Source: Bacteroidota bacterium (lineage in GTDB: Bacteria > Bacteroidota > Bacteroidia > Flavobacteriales > Flavobacteriaceae). From it: a stretch of DNA of 35,184 bases. The stretch spans positions 1 through 35,184 of the forward strand of contig JAQCBK010000015.1 in assembly GCA_027621505.1 (NCBI GenBank), in the 5' to 3' direction. The notes below the pieces were generated by a model. That model had not been told where the DNA came from. It saw only the letters and a list, made by a program, of their open reading frames with translations, and made no database searches. Each line of letters starts with the position of its first letter. Within the stretch, counting starts at the first letter, position 1. The translations under genes and the position numbers were made by a program. Below, in pieces: positions 18,048-26,485 of the stretch.

Positions 18048-20162
18048 TTATTTCTTTATTTGAGCAAGAGGATAGTTGTCTAAATTGATATTTAAATCTT
18101 CTAAAATATTGACAGCCTCATCAATGTAAAAATCCTGCTGTAGGGATTCTACCCATCTTTTTTTCCTCTCTTTTACTACATCGTCAATGGGCATTCCTGG
18201 TTCTGCAATCCAATCAAAAGTAAGGGTTGAATGGTAATCTTTGAGCGCAGCAAACTTTTCATTTATTTTTTTATTCGCCGCTTTCTCCTCGACAAAATTG
18301 TCATAGTTTAGGGTATAGGTATAATCATCTTGTTGGACTTCAATCCTTCGAGCCTGTTGCTCCACTAGCTGAATGTAGGGATTGTCTTTTAATCTTTTAG
18401 CGCTTTGACTCAAGACATAATCATAGTTGATCTGGTTTCCCCACTGCTTGTATCGAGCGGGGTCAATACGATCCCAAGCCAAAGGATTGTCTTGATCCTT
18501 CTCCCCCATTTCAATGTACGAATATTGATTTTTTACCACAATATCACTTTTAACCCCTTCCAATTGGGTAGAACCTCCATTGATTCGGTAGAATTTATCG
18601 GTAGTGAGTTTCACGGCTCCCAGATCTCCGTAGGTTCCACCAGAAATAATTCGATTTAAATCGATAACATTTTGGACGGTTCCTTTGCCAAAGGTTTGCT
18701 TGCTCCCCAAAATAATTGCTCTTTTGTAATCTTGAAGTGCGGCAGCTAAAATTTCAGAAGCGGATGCAGAAAATTCATTAACCATAATAACCAAAGAACC
18801 ATCCCATACTATGGTGGGATCTTCGTCATACAAAACATCTTTTTTACCACCAGTACTTTTAACTTGAACAACGGGTCCCTTATCGATAAAAAAACCAGTT
18901 ATGTCAACAACCGTTTTTAGGGAACCACCTCCATTGTCTCTCAAATCAAGAATAACTCCTTTTACCTCCTTATTTTTAAGGATTTCCAATTGTTTTTTTA
19001 TGTCACTGGCTGCATTTCTACTGTTTTGATCTTTAAAGTCGATATAAAACTTGGGTAATTCTATCAGCCCGTATTTTTTCCCATTTTTTAATATAATAGA
19101 TGACTTAGCATAGGACTCCTCTAACTCCACAACATCTCTATTGATCACCACCTCCTCTATAATTCCACTCACCCTTTTGACGGTCAAAAAGACCTGTGTA
19201 CCCTTGGGGCCTTTGATCAGTTTTACTGCATCATTCAAACGCATGGGGCCTATCTCTACTGGGGTTTCGTCTTTTTGTGCAACTTTGAGAATCACATCTC
19301 CCACTTCCAATGCTTTCGCTTTCCAGACTGGTCCACCAACAATGACCTCAATGATCTCTACCTCTTGGTCCTTTTTTTGTAATCTGGCTCCAATGCCTTC
19401 AAATTTCCCAGAAATGTTTTGATCAAATTTTTCTTTGTCGTCTGGGGCAAAATAATTGCTATGTGGATCAAACTCCAATGTGATGGCATTCACGTAAACA
19501 GAAAACCAGTCTTTACGCTCAATATCTTCAAATATTTTAAAGTAGTTTTCAATATTCTCCCTTGTCTTATTCCTCGCCTCTTCTTCCAATAATATTTCTG
19601 ACTTGATAAGCAAAGTGCTGTCTTTCTCTTTTTCAAAATTTTGTTGTTCCACCAAATCCGAAAAATACTCCAAAGCAGAAAGTTTAAATCTTTTTCTCCA
19701 ACGATTTTTTAATCCATTTAAGGTTTTAGCGTAAGGAATTTCCTCGAAGTTAAGGTTAATTGAGTCTTGGGTACTAAAATCAAATGGCTGGTCTAACAAT
19801 TCCCCATAAAAAGCCTTCACTTGATCCATACGAGAAACCAGCCTTTCGTAAGCCATATTGAAAAAAGAAATATCCGCCTCTTTAATCTGATCGTCAATTT
19901 CATTTTTATACCTCCTAAAATTATTAATGTCAGATTGCAAGAAAAAACGGTGTTGACCGTCAATGCCCTCGATAAAATTATTTAAAACATTCTCCGAAAA
20001 TGTGTCGTTGATATCCTTGGGGTCATAGTGTCCTCTTTGTAAGACATAAGTGATGACCTCAATCAATAATTTATCCTTATCAGGATTTTCATTAATCGAT
20101 GAGGAACCAGTTGTTAGAAGTAAAACGCAAATTGAGACAACAAAGAGTCTTACAAACATCAT
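18048..20162 (-). CDS. prc: Tail-specific (C-terminal processing) protease
   Basis: The 704-residue product matches Prc/Tsp, a periplasmic serine protease that degrades proteins from their C-terminus and trims envelope enzymes. A signal peptide (about 1-22) is followed by an N-terminal helical domain, a PDZ domain (about 255-345, FEGIGARLQKKDQEVEIIEV), the S41 core (GLIELPKFYIDF, GVILDLRDNGGGSL) and a C-terminal DUF3340-type region. By alignment to E. coli Prc the catalytic pair is Ser467 in FSASASEI and Lys493 in TFGKGTVQ. It is the first gene of a two-gene unit with the ABC permease and is transcribed away from surE across a 132-base gap. Confidence 0.95.
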   Translation of the reverse strand: MMFVRLFVVSICVLLLTTGSSSINENPDKDKLLIEVITYVLQRGHYDPKDINDTFSENVLNNFIEGIDGQHRFFLQSDINNFRRYKNEIDDQIKEADISFFNMAYERLVSRMDQVKAFYGELLDQPFDFSTQDSINLNFEEIPYAKTLNGLKNRWRKRFKLSALEYFSDLVEQQNFEKEKDSTLLIKSEILLEEEARNKTRENIENYFKIFEDIERKDWFSVYVNAITLEFDPHSNYFAPDDKEKFDQNISGKFEGIGARLQKKDQEVEIIEVIVGGPVWKAKALEVGDVILKVAQKDETPVEIGPMRLNDAVKLIKGPKGTQVFLTVKRVSGIIEEVVINRDVVELEESYAKSSIILKNGKKYGLIELPKFYIDFKDQNSRNAASDIKKQLEILKNKEVKGVILDLRDNGGGSLKTVVDITGFFIDKGPVVQVKSTGGKKDVLYDEDPTIVWDGSLVIMVNEFSASASEILAAALQDYKRAIILGSKQTFGKGTVQNVIDLNRIISGGTYGDLGAVKLTTDKFYRINGGSTQLEGVKSDIVVKNQYSYIEMGEKDQDNPLAWDRIDPARYKQWGNQINYDYVLSQSAKRLKDNPYIQLVEQQARRIEVQQDDYTYTLNYDNFVEEKAANKKINEKFAALKDYHSTLTFDWIAEPGMPIDDVVKERKKRWVESLQQDFYIDEAVNILEDLNINLDNYPLAQIKK

Positions 20163-20294
20163 AAGAGTAGCAATTTAGAAAGCTAAATTAACCAAAAACC
20201 CTTTATTTAAGCATTCTCCAAAAAACTTTTTGTTGATACAAAATTGATCTGTGGGGATTATAATTTTTTAAATTTACATTCGATAACGTAAATA

Positions 20295-21068
20295 ATGGAA
20301 AAAAAACCCCTCATCCTTGTAACAAATGACGATGGAATCACGGCTCCGGGCATCCGGAAATTGATTGAGGTAATGAACGAAATTGGCGAGGTGGTGGTGG
20401 TTGCTCCTGACAGTCCTCAGTCTGCAATGGGACACGCCATAACCATTAATTCCACGCTACATTGTACGCAAATCGAGGTGAAAGAAAACACACATCTTGA
20501 GTACAGCTGTTCCGGTACACCTGCCGATTGTGTAAAATTGGCAGTCAATGAAATTTTAAATAGGAAGCCCGACCTGTGTGTATCGGGGATCAATCATGGA
20601 TCCAACTCTTCTATCAATGTCATTTACTCCGGTACCATGAGCGCTGCTGTTGAAGCGGGTATAGAGGGCATACAAGCCATTGGATTCTCTCTGTTGGATT
20701 ATCGTTGGAGTGCTGATTTTGATGCCATCAGGAACTATGTCAAAAAAATTACACTTAGTGCTCTCGAAAATAAAATTCCCTCCAATGTTGTCCTCAATGT
20801 AAATTTTCCTAAACTCTTGGAGGAAGAAATAAAGGGCATAAAAATCTGTCGCCAAGCCAATGCTTACTGGGTAGAAGAATTTGATAAAAGAACCAATCCA
20901 ATGGGGTTAGACTATTATTGGTTGACCGGTAAATTCGTCAATGAAGACAAAGGGGAGGATACAGACGAATGGGCATTGAGCCATGGATACATTTCCATTG
21001 TACCTGTAGAGTTTGATCTTACTGCTCATCATGCTATCCAACGACTAAATACTTGGAGTTTTGAATAG
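20295..21068 (+). CDS. surE: SurE, 5'/3'-nucleotidase
   Basis: The 257-residue product is SurE, a metal-dependent nucleoside monophosphatase linked to stationary-phase survival. The N-terminal ILVTNDDGITAPGI gives the metal ligands Asp12-Asp13; VVVAPDSPQSAMGHAIT supplies the conserved serine, and CSGTPADCVKLA and SGINHGSN the further ligand asparagine and nucleotide contacts. GTMSAAVEAGIEGIQAIGFS is typical. Length is normal. It is first in the plus-strand unit surE - small membrane protein - lpxB - comEC. The TACATTCG at 20275-20282 is a one-mismatch -7 candidate, not strong enough to list separately. Confidence 0.95.
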   Translation: MEKKPLILVTNDDGITAPGIRKLIEVMNEIGEVVVVAPDSPQSAMGHAITINSTLHCTQIEVKENTHLEYSCSGTPADCVKLAVNEILNRKPDLCVSGINHGSNSSINVIYSGTMSAAVEAGIEGIQAIGFSLLDYRWSADFDAIRNYVKKITLSALENKIPSNVVLNVNFPKLLEEEIKGIKICRQANAYWVEEFDKRTNPMGLDYYWLTGKFVNEDKGEDTDEWALSHGYISIVPVEFDLTAHHAIQRLNTWSFE

Positions 21069-21342
21069 AAAAGAACTTTTTCAAGGCATCATCGCCAGTT
21101 TTTTTGCCAGTTCGAGTATTACTATTTTTATATTGCTCTACTTTTCGCAAGGACCCATTGAAGACGCCATTGTATCCCTATATCATCAAAAAAAATTGGG
21201 AGGCCTCATCAGCATGGGTGCTTTGATCAATTTACCTTTGTTTTTTCTGGGAATGCGAAAAAGAAAAACCAATTTTGCCAAAGGTATCCTTATCACTTCA
21301 ATCTTTATTGTTCTGGTAATAGCGCTGCTAAAAGTTATATAA
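21061..21342 (+). CDS. Small membrane protein of unknown function between surE and lpxB
   Basis: This 93-residue product has no family I can name. It has three hydrophobic stretches (about residues 8-28, 46-62 and 74-92) separated by a QKKLGG turn and a very basic MRKRKTNFAKG loop, so it is probably an inner-membrane protein with that loop in the cytoplasm. The start is a TTG at 21061, inside the last codons of surE (8-base overlap); no ATG or GTG start further in would keep the first helix. Tight packing with surE and lpxB (1-base gap) supports that it is real and co-expressed. Confidence 0.75.
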   Translation: MNRKELFQGIIASFFASSSITIFILLYFSQGPIEDAIVSLYHQKKLGGLISMGALINLPLFFLGMRKRKTNFAKGILITSIFIVLVIALLKVI

Positions 21343-21343
21343 A

Positions 21344-22453
21344 TTGAAATACTATATTATAGCGGGAGAGGCTTCAGGTGATCTCCATGGATCGAAACTG
21401 ATTGAAGCATTGAAAGAAAAAGATGCCAAAGCTCAGGTTCGGTTCTGGGGCGGAGATTTAATGCAAAATGCTGGGGGCGATCTCGTAATACACTATAAGT
21501 CGCTGGCCTTTATGGGTTTTTGGGAGGTGTTTGTCAATCTCAGAACCATCCTAAATAACATCTCCTACTGCAAAAGAGATATTCTCGACTTTCAACCAGA
21601 CGCAATCATTTACATTGACTACCCTGGATTCAATCTCAGGATCGCAAAATGGGCCAAGAAACGGGGGTTTATAAATCACTTCTACATCAGTCCACAGGTA
21701 TGGGCGTGGAAGGAGAGTAGAGTACAACTCATGAAAAAAATACTAGATAAACTCTATGTTATCCTCCCTTTTGAGAAGGATTTTTTTGAAAAAAAACATC
21801 AATTCAAAGTTGAGTTTGTAGGACACCCATTGTTGGACACTTTAAGCATAAGAAAAAAATCAGAAGATTTTATCCTGCAACACCAACTCTCAGAGAAAGA
21901 TGATATCATCGCATTGCTCCCCGGGAGTAGAAAGCAGGAAATCAAAAAAATGCTACCCCGCTTTTTGAAAATTTCGGAACACTTTCCTCATTTTCAATTC
22001 GTGATTGCAGGAGCTCCTGGTATCGATCTGGATTGGTATCAAAAATTGATAGGTGACAAAAAGATTAAAATCATTCTCAACCAAACCTACGATTTACTTA
22101 ACTACTCCAAAGTTGCATTGGTTTCAAGTGGAACGGCCACCCTTGAAACCGCATTGCTCAATGTTCCCCAAATTGTTTGTTACCGCAGTAGTTTTATTAC
22201 CTATCAAATTGCCAAAAGACTTGTAAAATTAAAATACATCTCATTGGTCAATCTCATACTAGATAGAGAAGTTGTCAAAGAACTCATCCAAGAAAAATTC
22301 AATGTAAGGGAAGTAAAAAAACAATTGGAGTACACCCTTTCAGAAAGCGGTCAAAATCAGCTTAAGGAAGATTACAAAGAACTGAGGAAAGCACTTGGTG
22401 GAGGCGGAGCCAGTAAAAAAACTGCTCAATTGATTGTCGACTCCTTGAAATAA
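21344..22453 (+). CDS. lpxB: LpxB, lipid-A-disaccharide synthase
   Basis: The 369-residue GT19 glycosyltransferase joins UDP-diacylglucosamine to lipid X, making the disaccharide core of lipid A at the inner-membrane face. Family marks are YIIAGEASGDLHGSKL at the N-terminus, FMGFWEV, IYIDYPGFNLRIA with the catalytic-region aspartate, YISPQVWAWKESRV, FVGHPLLD, LLPGSRKQEI and SSGTATLETAL with PQIVCYR in the donor-binding half. Translation starts at TTG 21344, because the conserved YYIIAGEASGD begins two codons later. It lies 1 base after the small membrane protein and 25 bases before comEC. Confidence 0.96.
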   Translation: MKYYIIAGEASGDLHGSKLIEALKEKDAKAQVRFWGGDLMQNAGGDLVIHYKSLAFMGFWEVFVNLRTILNNISYCKRDILDFQPDAIIYIDYPGFNLRIAKWAKKRGFINHFYISPQVWAWKESRVQLMKKILDKLYVILPFEKDFFEKKHQFKVEFVGHPLLDTLSIRKKSEDFILQHQLSEKDDIIALLPGSRKQEIKKMLPRFLKISEHFPHFQFVIAGAPGIDLDWYQKLIGDKKIKIILNQTYDLLNYSKVALVSSGTATLETALLNVPQIVCYRSSFITYQIAKRLVKLKYISLVNLILDREVVKELIQEKFNVREVKKQLEYTLSESGQNQLKEDYKELRKALGGGGASKKTAQLIVDSLK

Positions 22454-22478
22454 ATAATTATCCTTTTAATTTTAGGGG

Positions 22479-24470
22479 ATGAAAGTCCCCAAATTTCTGA
22501 TTTATCCCGTTACACTCCTATTTGTGGGGGGTATGTTGATATCCGAAATTCTACAAAATACTTCTCTTAGCTGCATCCTCATCATTGTAACTTTTTTGGG
22601 ATGCTTACATAAAAAATATCGTGTTTTGGCACTTTTCATTTTTCTCCCACTTGGCAGCCTACACCAACAAATATTTTACAGTCTCCCCACCCATCATTAC
22701 AGTAATTTTAATAAGAAAGGACAAAATAAAACAACCATAATACAATTAACATAATCACTTAAAGCCAATGAATACCAGTATCGATTCTACGGAAAAATTG
22801 TTCAAATAGATGATCAAAAAACAAATGGCAGTGTATTGGTAGGGATCGATAAAAAGGGGCTTGAAACCGTGCCTGAAAATGGTGATTTCGTCCTTACGCA
22901 AGTAGCAACTAAACCGCTCCAATCAAGGGTCAATCCCGGAGGATTCGATTATAAAGCTTACTTAAAAAAAATTAAAGTATATGACCAAATCAATTTGAGT
23001 AGTGAGGAGATTGTTATACATAAAAACAATAACAAAATAAATCCTTTATCATTCCTTCGCTCAGTGAATAGTAAGATTGAAAAAAAGCTTGACCACTCCC
23101 CACTTTCCACAGCATCAAAAAACTTAATCAAAACCCTGATACTCGGTAAGAGGAACGCTTTGGATCAAGAATTGATTCAGGCTTATGCCAATGCTGGGGT
23201 AATCCATATTTTGGCCATTTCAGGTCTTCACATAGGCATCATCATGCTTTTTTTGGGTTATGCTTTGAAACCCATCATGTGGATTACTAAAAGTAACGGG
23301 GCATACCTCTTATTTATCATTGCCTCCTTATGGAGTTTTGCAGTATTTACGGGGAATAGCCCATCAGTGACCAGAGCAGTAACCATGTTTACGGGCTTTG
23401 CCATTGGTAAATATTCGCATAGGATTCACAATACTTTTCATTTGTTAGTCGTAAGTTTTTTCCTACTATTGGTGATTTACCCACCTTTTCTTTTTAAAGT
23501 AGGATTTCAGATGAGTTATCTCGCTGTATTGGGTATTATCAAAATCAACCCCCTTATTCAGCAGCTATGGAGGCCTCGATTCTTTGTCCTTCGTAGGTTT
23601 TGGGAAATAACCTGCGTGTGCTTGGCTGCACAGATTGCAGTCGCACCACTGAGTATTTTCTACTTCCATCAATTTCCCGGATTGTTCCTTCTCTCCAATT
23701 GGCTCGTCATACCACTCTTTGGCCTGTTCTTGATTGTTAGCTTACTATTGGTTGTGCTCATCGGTTTAAAGATTGAAATAGGGCTTATCTCAGTGGGCTA
23801 TGATAGCATTGTCTACATGATGAATGAGGCAGTGTTATGGATTGCCAATCAAGAGCATTTTTTATTCCAAAACATGAGACTTTCCCTTATATCGTTGGTC
23901 ACCATTTATACTCTAATGATTTTAATTTATGGCAGCATAAAATTCAAAAAAATCAACTACGTTATAGGAGCCTTCGCGACCATTATTATACTTCAAATGA
24001 TTCTTTTTCTGGAAAAGTGGGAGCATTCAAAAATCAACCAATTGTGGTTACTTTATCAACACGAAAAAACTCTAATCGCACATCATACCCCAAATAAATT
24101 GTTGTTGTATAGCCCACAAGATATCTCAGGGGAAGAAAGGGTGATCAATGATTTTAAAAATAAATACCCCATTGATGAAGTTGAAATCAAAACTTTTAAA
24201 AACACGTTTGTAAGAAACGAAACTGAACTGCTGGTTCTCGATGAGCGGGTCATCTACAAAATTCCAAATATTCAACCTACCCACCTTTTACTTTCCAATG
24301 ATCCCAAAGTAAACTTGGATCGGGTGTTGGCAAATATACAGCCTACAAAGGTGATCGCTGATGGAAGTAATCCCCCTTGGAGTATCAATCGTTGGAAAAA
24401 AAGTTGTGAAAAACGCAACATTTCATTTGTAAACCTCAGGGAACAAGGTGCCTACAAAATCAACCTCTAA
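22479..24470 (+). pseudogene. comEC: comEC/rec2-like DNA-uptake channel gene, split by one in-frame TAA
   Basis: A single frame of 663 codons runs from the ATG at 22479 to 24470, broken only by TAA at 22752-22754. Before it lie 91 residues with two or three membrane helices; after it the frame reads SLKANEYQYRFYGKIVQIDD, a normal OB-like domain, with no base lost or gained. Then follow NPGGFDYKAYLKK, the competence-domain signature HILAISGLHIGIIMLFLGYAL, and about nine helices to residue 520. ComEC carries single-stranded DNA through the inner membrane. As in other Bacteroidota, the C-terminal about 150 residues lack the HxHxDH metallo-beta-lactamase motif. A restart at 22836 would give a 544-residue piece lacking the first helices. 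The stop may be a real mutation or a sequencing error; the intact downstream frame argues that it is recent. The 3' end overlaps the convergent thioredoxin gene by 11 bases. Confidence 0.85.
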
Positions 24471-25002
24471 ATCGCGGTCTAAAATTCTTACGATAATTTT
24501 CGAAATCCTCCGGTTTGCTGAAGATCATATAATCTCCTTGCTTGATCATTTTGAGGTAAAGCTCAATTTGCTGCGGATTTTGATAGCCTACCAAAGGGGT
24601 GATCAAATCGCCCGACTCACTGATAAAAATAACGGTTGGGTAACCTTTGACGCCCAAAAATTGGGTAAATTGATGGGTGGCATTCCTTCCTTTTCTACTG
24701 GAATCATAGTTGGGGTTGGTAAAAGTATTACCATAGAAATCAATGGTCTCCTGGCCTTCGGCGTTGAATTTTACGGCGTAATAGTGTTCGGAGATATAAG
24801 CCGCCACATCGCGGTTTTGAAAAGTTTTTTTGTCCATCAATTTACACGGGCCACACCAGTCGGTATAGACATCCACCAGTATTTTTTTGGGCGTTTCTTT
24901 CTGTGCCTCCAAAGCCTGTTCAAAAGTCATCCACTCAATGGCTTGGGCATGAATCCAAAAACCACTCAGGCAAAAAACAATAAATAAAAGTCTCATATTC
25001 AT
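24460..25002 (-). CDS. Secreted thioredoxin-fold protein
   Basis: The 180-residue product has a signal peptide (about 1-20, ending HAQA) and one thioredoxin fold with the active site W49-C50-G-P-C53 and the cis-proline loop GVKGYPTVIF. After the active site is an insertion of about 30 residues (YGNTFTNPNYDSSRKGRN) found in DUF255/thioredoxin_7-like periplasmic members. WCGPC suggests a reductant, or a thiol-disulfide exchanger in the periplasm; its partner is unknown. It lies 5 bases after the POT transporter gene, probably on the same transcript. A 179-residue frame on the opposite strand is a shadow of this gene. Confidence 0.9.
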   Translation of the reverse strand: MNMRLLFIVFCLSGFWIHAQAIEWMTFEQALEAQKETPKKILVDVYTDWCGPCKLMDKKTFQNRDVAAYISEHYYAVKFNAEGQETIDFYGNTFTNPNYDSSRKGRNATHQFTQFLGVKGYPTVIFISESGDLITPLVGYQNPQQIELYLKMIKQGDYMIFSKPEDFENYRKNFRPRFRG

Positions 25003-25007
25003 AGTAA

Positions 25008-26363
25008 TCAGATCGTTTTTTCACTTAAATCCTCCGCCCCGTGAGCAAGGCGTTTTAGGGGTTTTAAAATGGCAATGACCAATAATGCAAACAAAGTACA
25101 AAAAATAAAAATTCCTGTAAAGGTTACTTTTTCTCCTGTAGCCTCTGCACTCCCACCGATATTGGCTGCCAGCTTATTTCCTAGTCCAGATGCAGCGAAA
25201 TACAACCCCATCATTAAAGCGGCATATTTTTCTGGAGCCAACTTGGTGATGAACGACAAGGCCACTGGGGAGGCACACAATTCACCCACTGTATGAAACA
25301 AATAGGCCAATACCAACCAATACATCGATGAATATCCCATCAACTCATATTCTGAGGCTCCAAAACGCATGAATAAAAACCCAAATCCCATGATGAGAAT
25401 TCCTATTGCTATTTGAAAAATAGAAGAGGCTTCTTTCCCTTTGGCTTTGATTTTATTCCACGCACTCCCCACAAAAACTGCAAGGACAATGATAAAAAAG
25501 GCATTTAGAGATTGAAACCAAGAAGCTGGTATTTCCCACCCCATCAACATACGATTGGTTTTTTGTTTTGCATATAAATTCATCAACCCTCCCGCCTGTT
25601 CAAAAGCACCCCAAAAAATAATAATCATCGTAAATGAAACCAACAATACTTTGATCCTGTCTTTTTCAATTGGGGTTAATTTTTTATGTTGCAAAGCTTG
25701 CTTTTCATCTAGGGAGTCTCGTTTTAGTTCACCGACTCCCACCAAGTATTTCTGACCGAAAAAAAATGAAATCTGACCTATCAACATCCCAATGGCGGCC
25801 AAGCCAAACCCATAATGCCAATTGTAGGTCTCTCCAATCCATCCGCAAAGAAGTGGTGCAAAAAACGCACCTAGGTTGATTCCCATATAAAAAATATAAA
25901 ACCCTATATCCCTTCTTTCATCTCCCGGAGGGTAGAGTCCGCCCACCATACTGGAAATATTGGGTTTGAGTCCACCTACGCCCAATATGATAAATGCACA
26001 ACCAACGTAAAAACTCAACTCACTATCTAAGGCCAAGATACCATGACCCAAACAAAGCAAAAGTCCACCCAGCATGACGGTCTTTTTTTGACCCAATAAA
26101 TTATCTGCAATCCACCCACCTGGAATGGCGGCAATATAAACCAACATGGTGTACCATCCGTACAGCCATATGGCCTCCTCATTCGACCATCCAAAACCGG
26201 GGTTTTGGTCTGTGGTTTTGGCGACTAAAAAAATGGTGAAAAGTGCCCGCATTCCATAGTAGGAAAATCGCTCCCAAAGCTCCGTAAAAAACAAAACATA
26301 CAAACCACTAGGATGACCCATAAAGGTTCTTTGATGTGGGAGTTTAGGAAGATTTTCACTCAT
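25008..26363 (-). CDS. POT-family proton-dependent oligopeptide transporter
   Basis: The 451-residue product is a major-facilitator transporter of the POT/PTR2 family that imports di- and tripeptides with protons. The diagnostic motif ELWERFSYYGMRAL (about 28-41) supplies the ExxERFxYY proton-coupling residues; GGWIADNLLGQKKTVMLGG is the loop-2/3 MFS signature, followed by GGLKPNISSMVGGLY and FYIFYMGINLGAFFAPLLCG. About 12-14 helices can be traced. It is somewhat shorter than the 500-plus residue members common in Bacteroidota but has no visible gap. A promoter with TTG and TAACTTTA spaced 18 bases apart lies upstream (26411-26383). Confidence 0.94.
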   Translation of the reverse strand: MSENLPKLPHQRTFMGHPSGLYVLFFTELWERFSYYGMRALFTIFLVAKTTDQNPGFGWSNEEAIWLYGWYTMLVYIAAIPGGWIADNLLGQKKTVMLGGLLLCLGHGILALDSELSFYVGCAFIILGVGGLKPNISSMVGGLYPPGDERRDIGFYIFYMGINLGAFFAPLLCGWIGETYNWHYGFGLAAIGMLIGQISFFFGQKYLVGVGELKRDSLDEKQALQHKKLTPIEKDRIKVLLVSFTMIIIFWGAFEQAGGLMNLYAKQKTNRMLMGWEIPASWFQSLNAFFIIVLAVFVGSAWNKIKAKGKEASSIFQIAIGILIMGFGFLFMRFGASEYELMGYSSMYWLVLAYLFHTVGELCASPVALSFITKLAPEKYAALMMGLYFAASGLGNKLAANIGGSAEATGEKVTFTGIFIFCTLFALLVIAILKPLKRLAHGAEDLSEKTI

Positions 26364-26382
26364 GATTATTCTATTATATCGC

Positions 26383-26411
26383 TAAAGTTAATGATTTTAT
26401 AAAATAGACAA
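26383..26411 (-). promoter_or_regulatory. Promoter of the POT transporter gene
   Basis: On the minus strand TTG (26411-26409) is followed after 18 bases by TAACTTTA (26390-26383). This fits the Bacteroidota -33 TTG / -7 TAnnTTTG pattern with one mismatch in the last base of the -7 box. The start codon is at 26363, giving a short leader. Confidence 0.5.
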
Positions 26412-26456
26412 GGATGAGACCATGTTCATCATCCAAATGGTAAATACAGAATCATG

Positions 26457-26464
26457 TATCTTTG
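26457..26464 (+). promoter_or_regulatory. Candidate -7 element of the HMG-CoA reductase gene
   Basis: TATCTTTG is an exact match to TAnnTTTG and ends 21 bases before the ATG at 26486. A TGG at 26438-26440 could be a weak -33 half. It is divergent from the POT promoter in the same 122-base gap. Confidence 0.5.
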
Positions 26465-26485
26465 TAAAGCATAGTAAAGTACAAT

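Noticed and set aside
22836-24470. The 544-residue second part of comEC as an independent gene.
   Set aside because: The same frame encodes matching ComEC sequence between the TAA at 22752 and this ATG, so the start is not natural and the two parts belong to one gene.
24448-24987. A 179-residue plus-strand frame opposite the thioredoxin gene.
   Set aside because: It lies wholly antisense to a clear WCGPC protein with a signal peptide, shows no family motif, and is explained by codon bias of the real gene.
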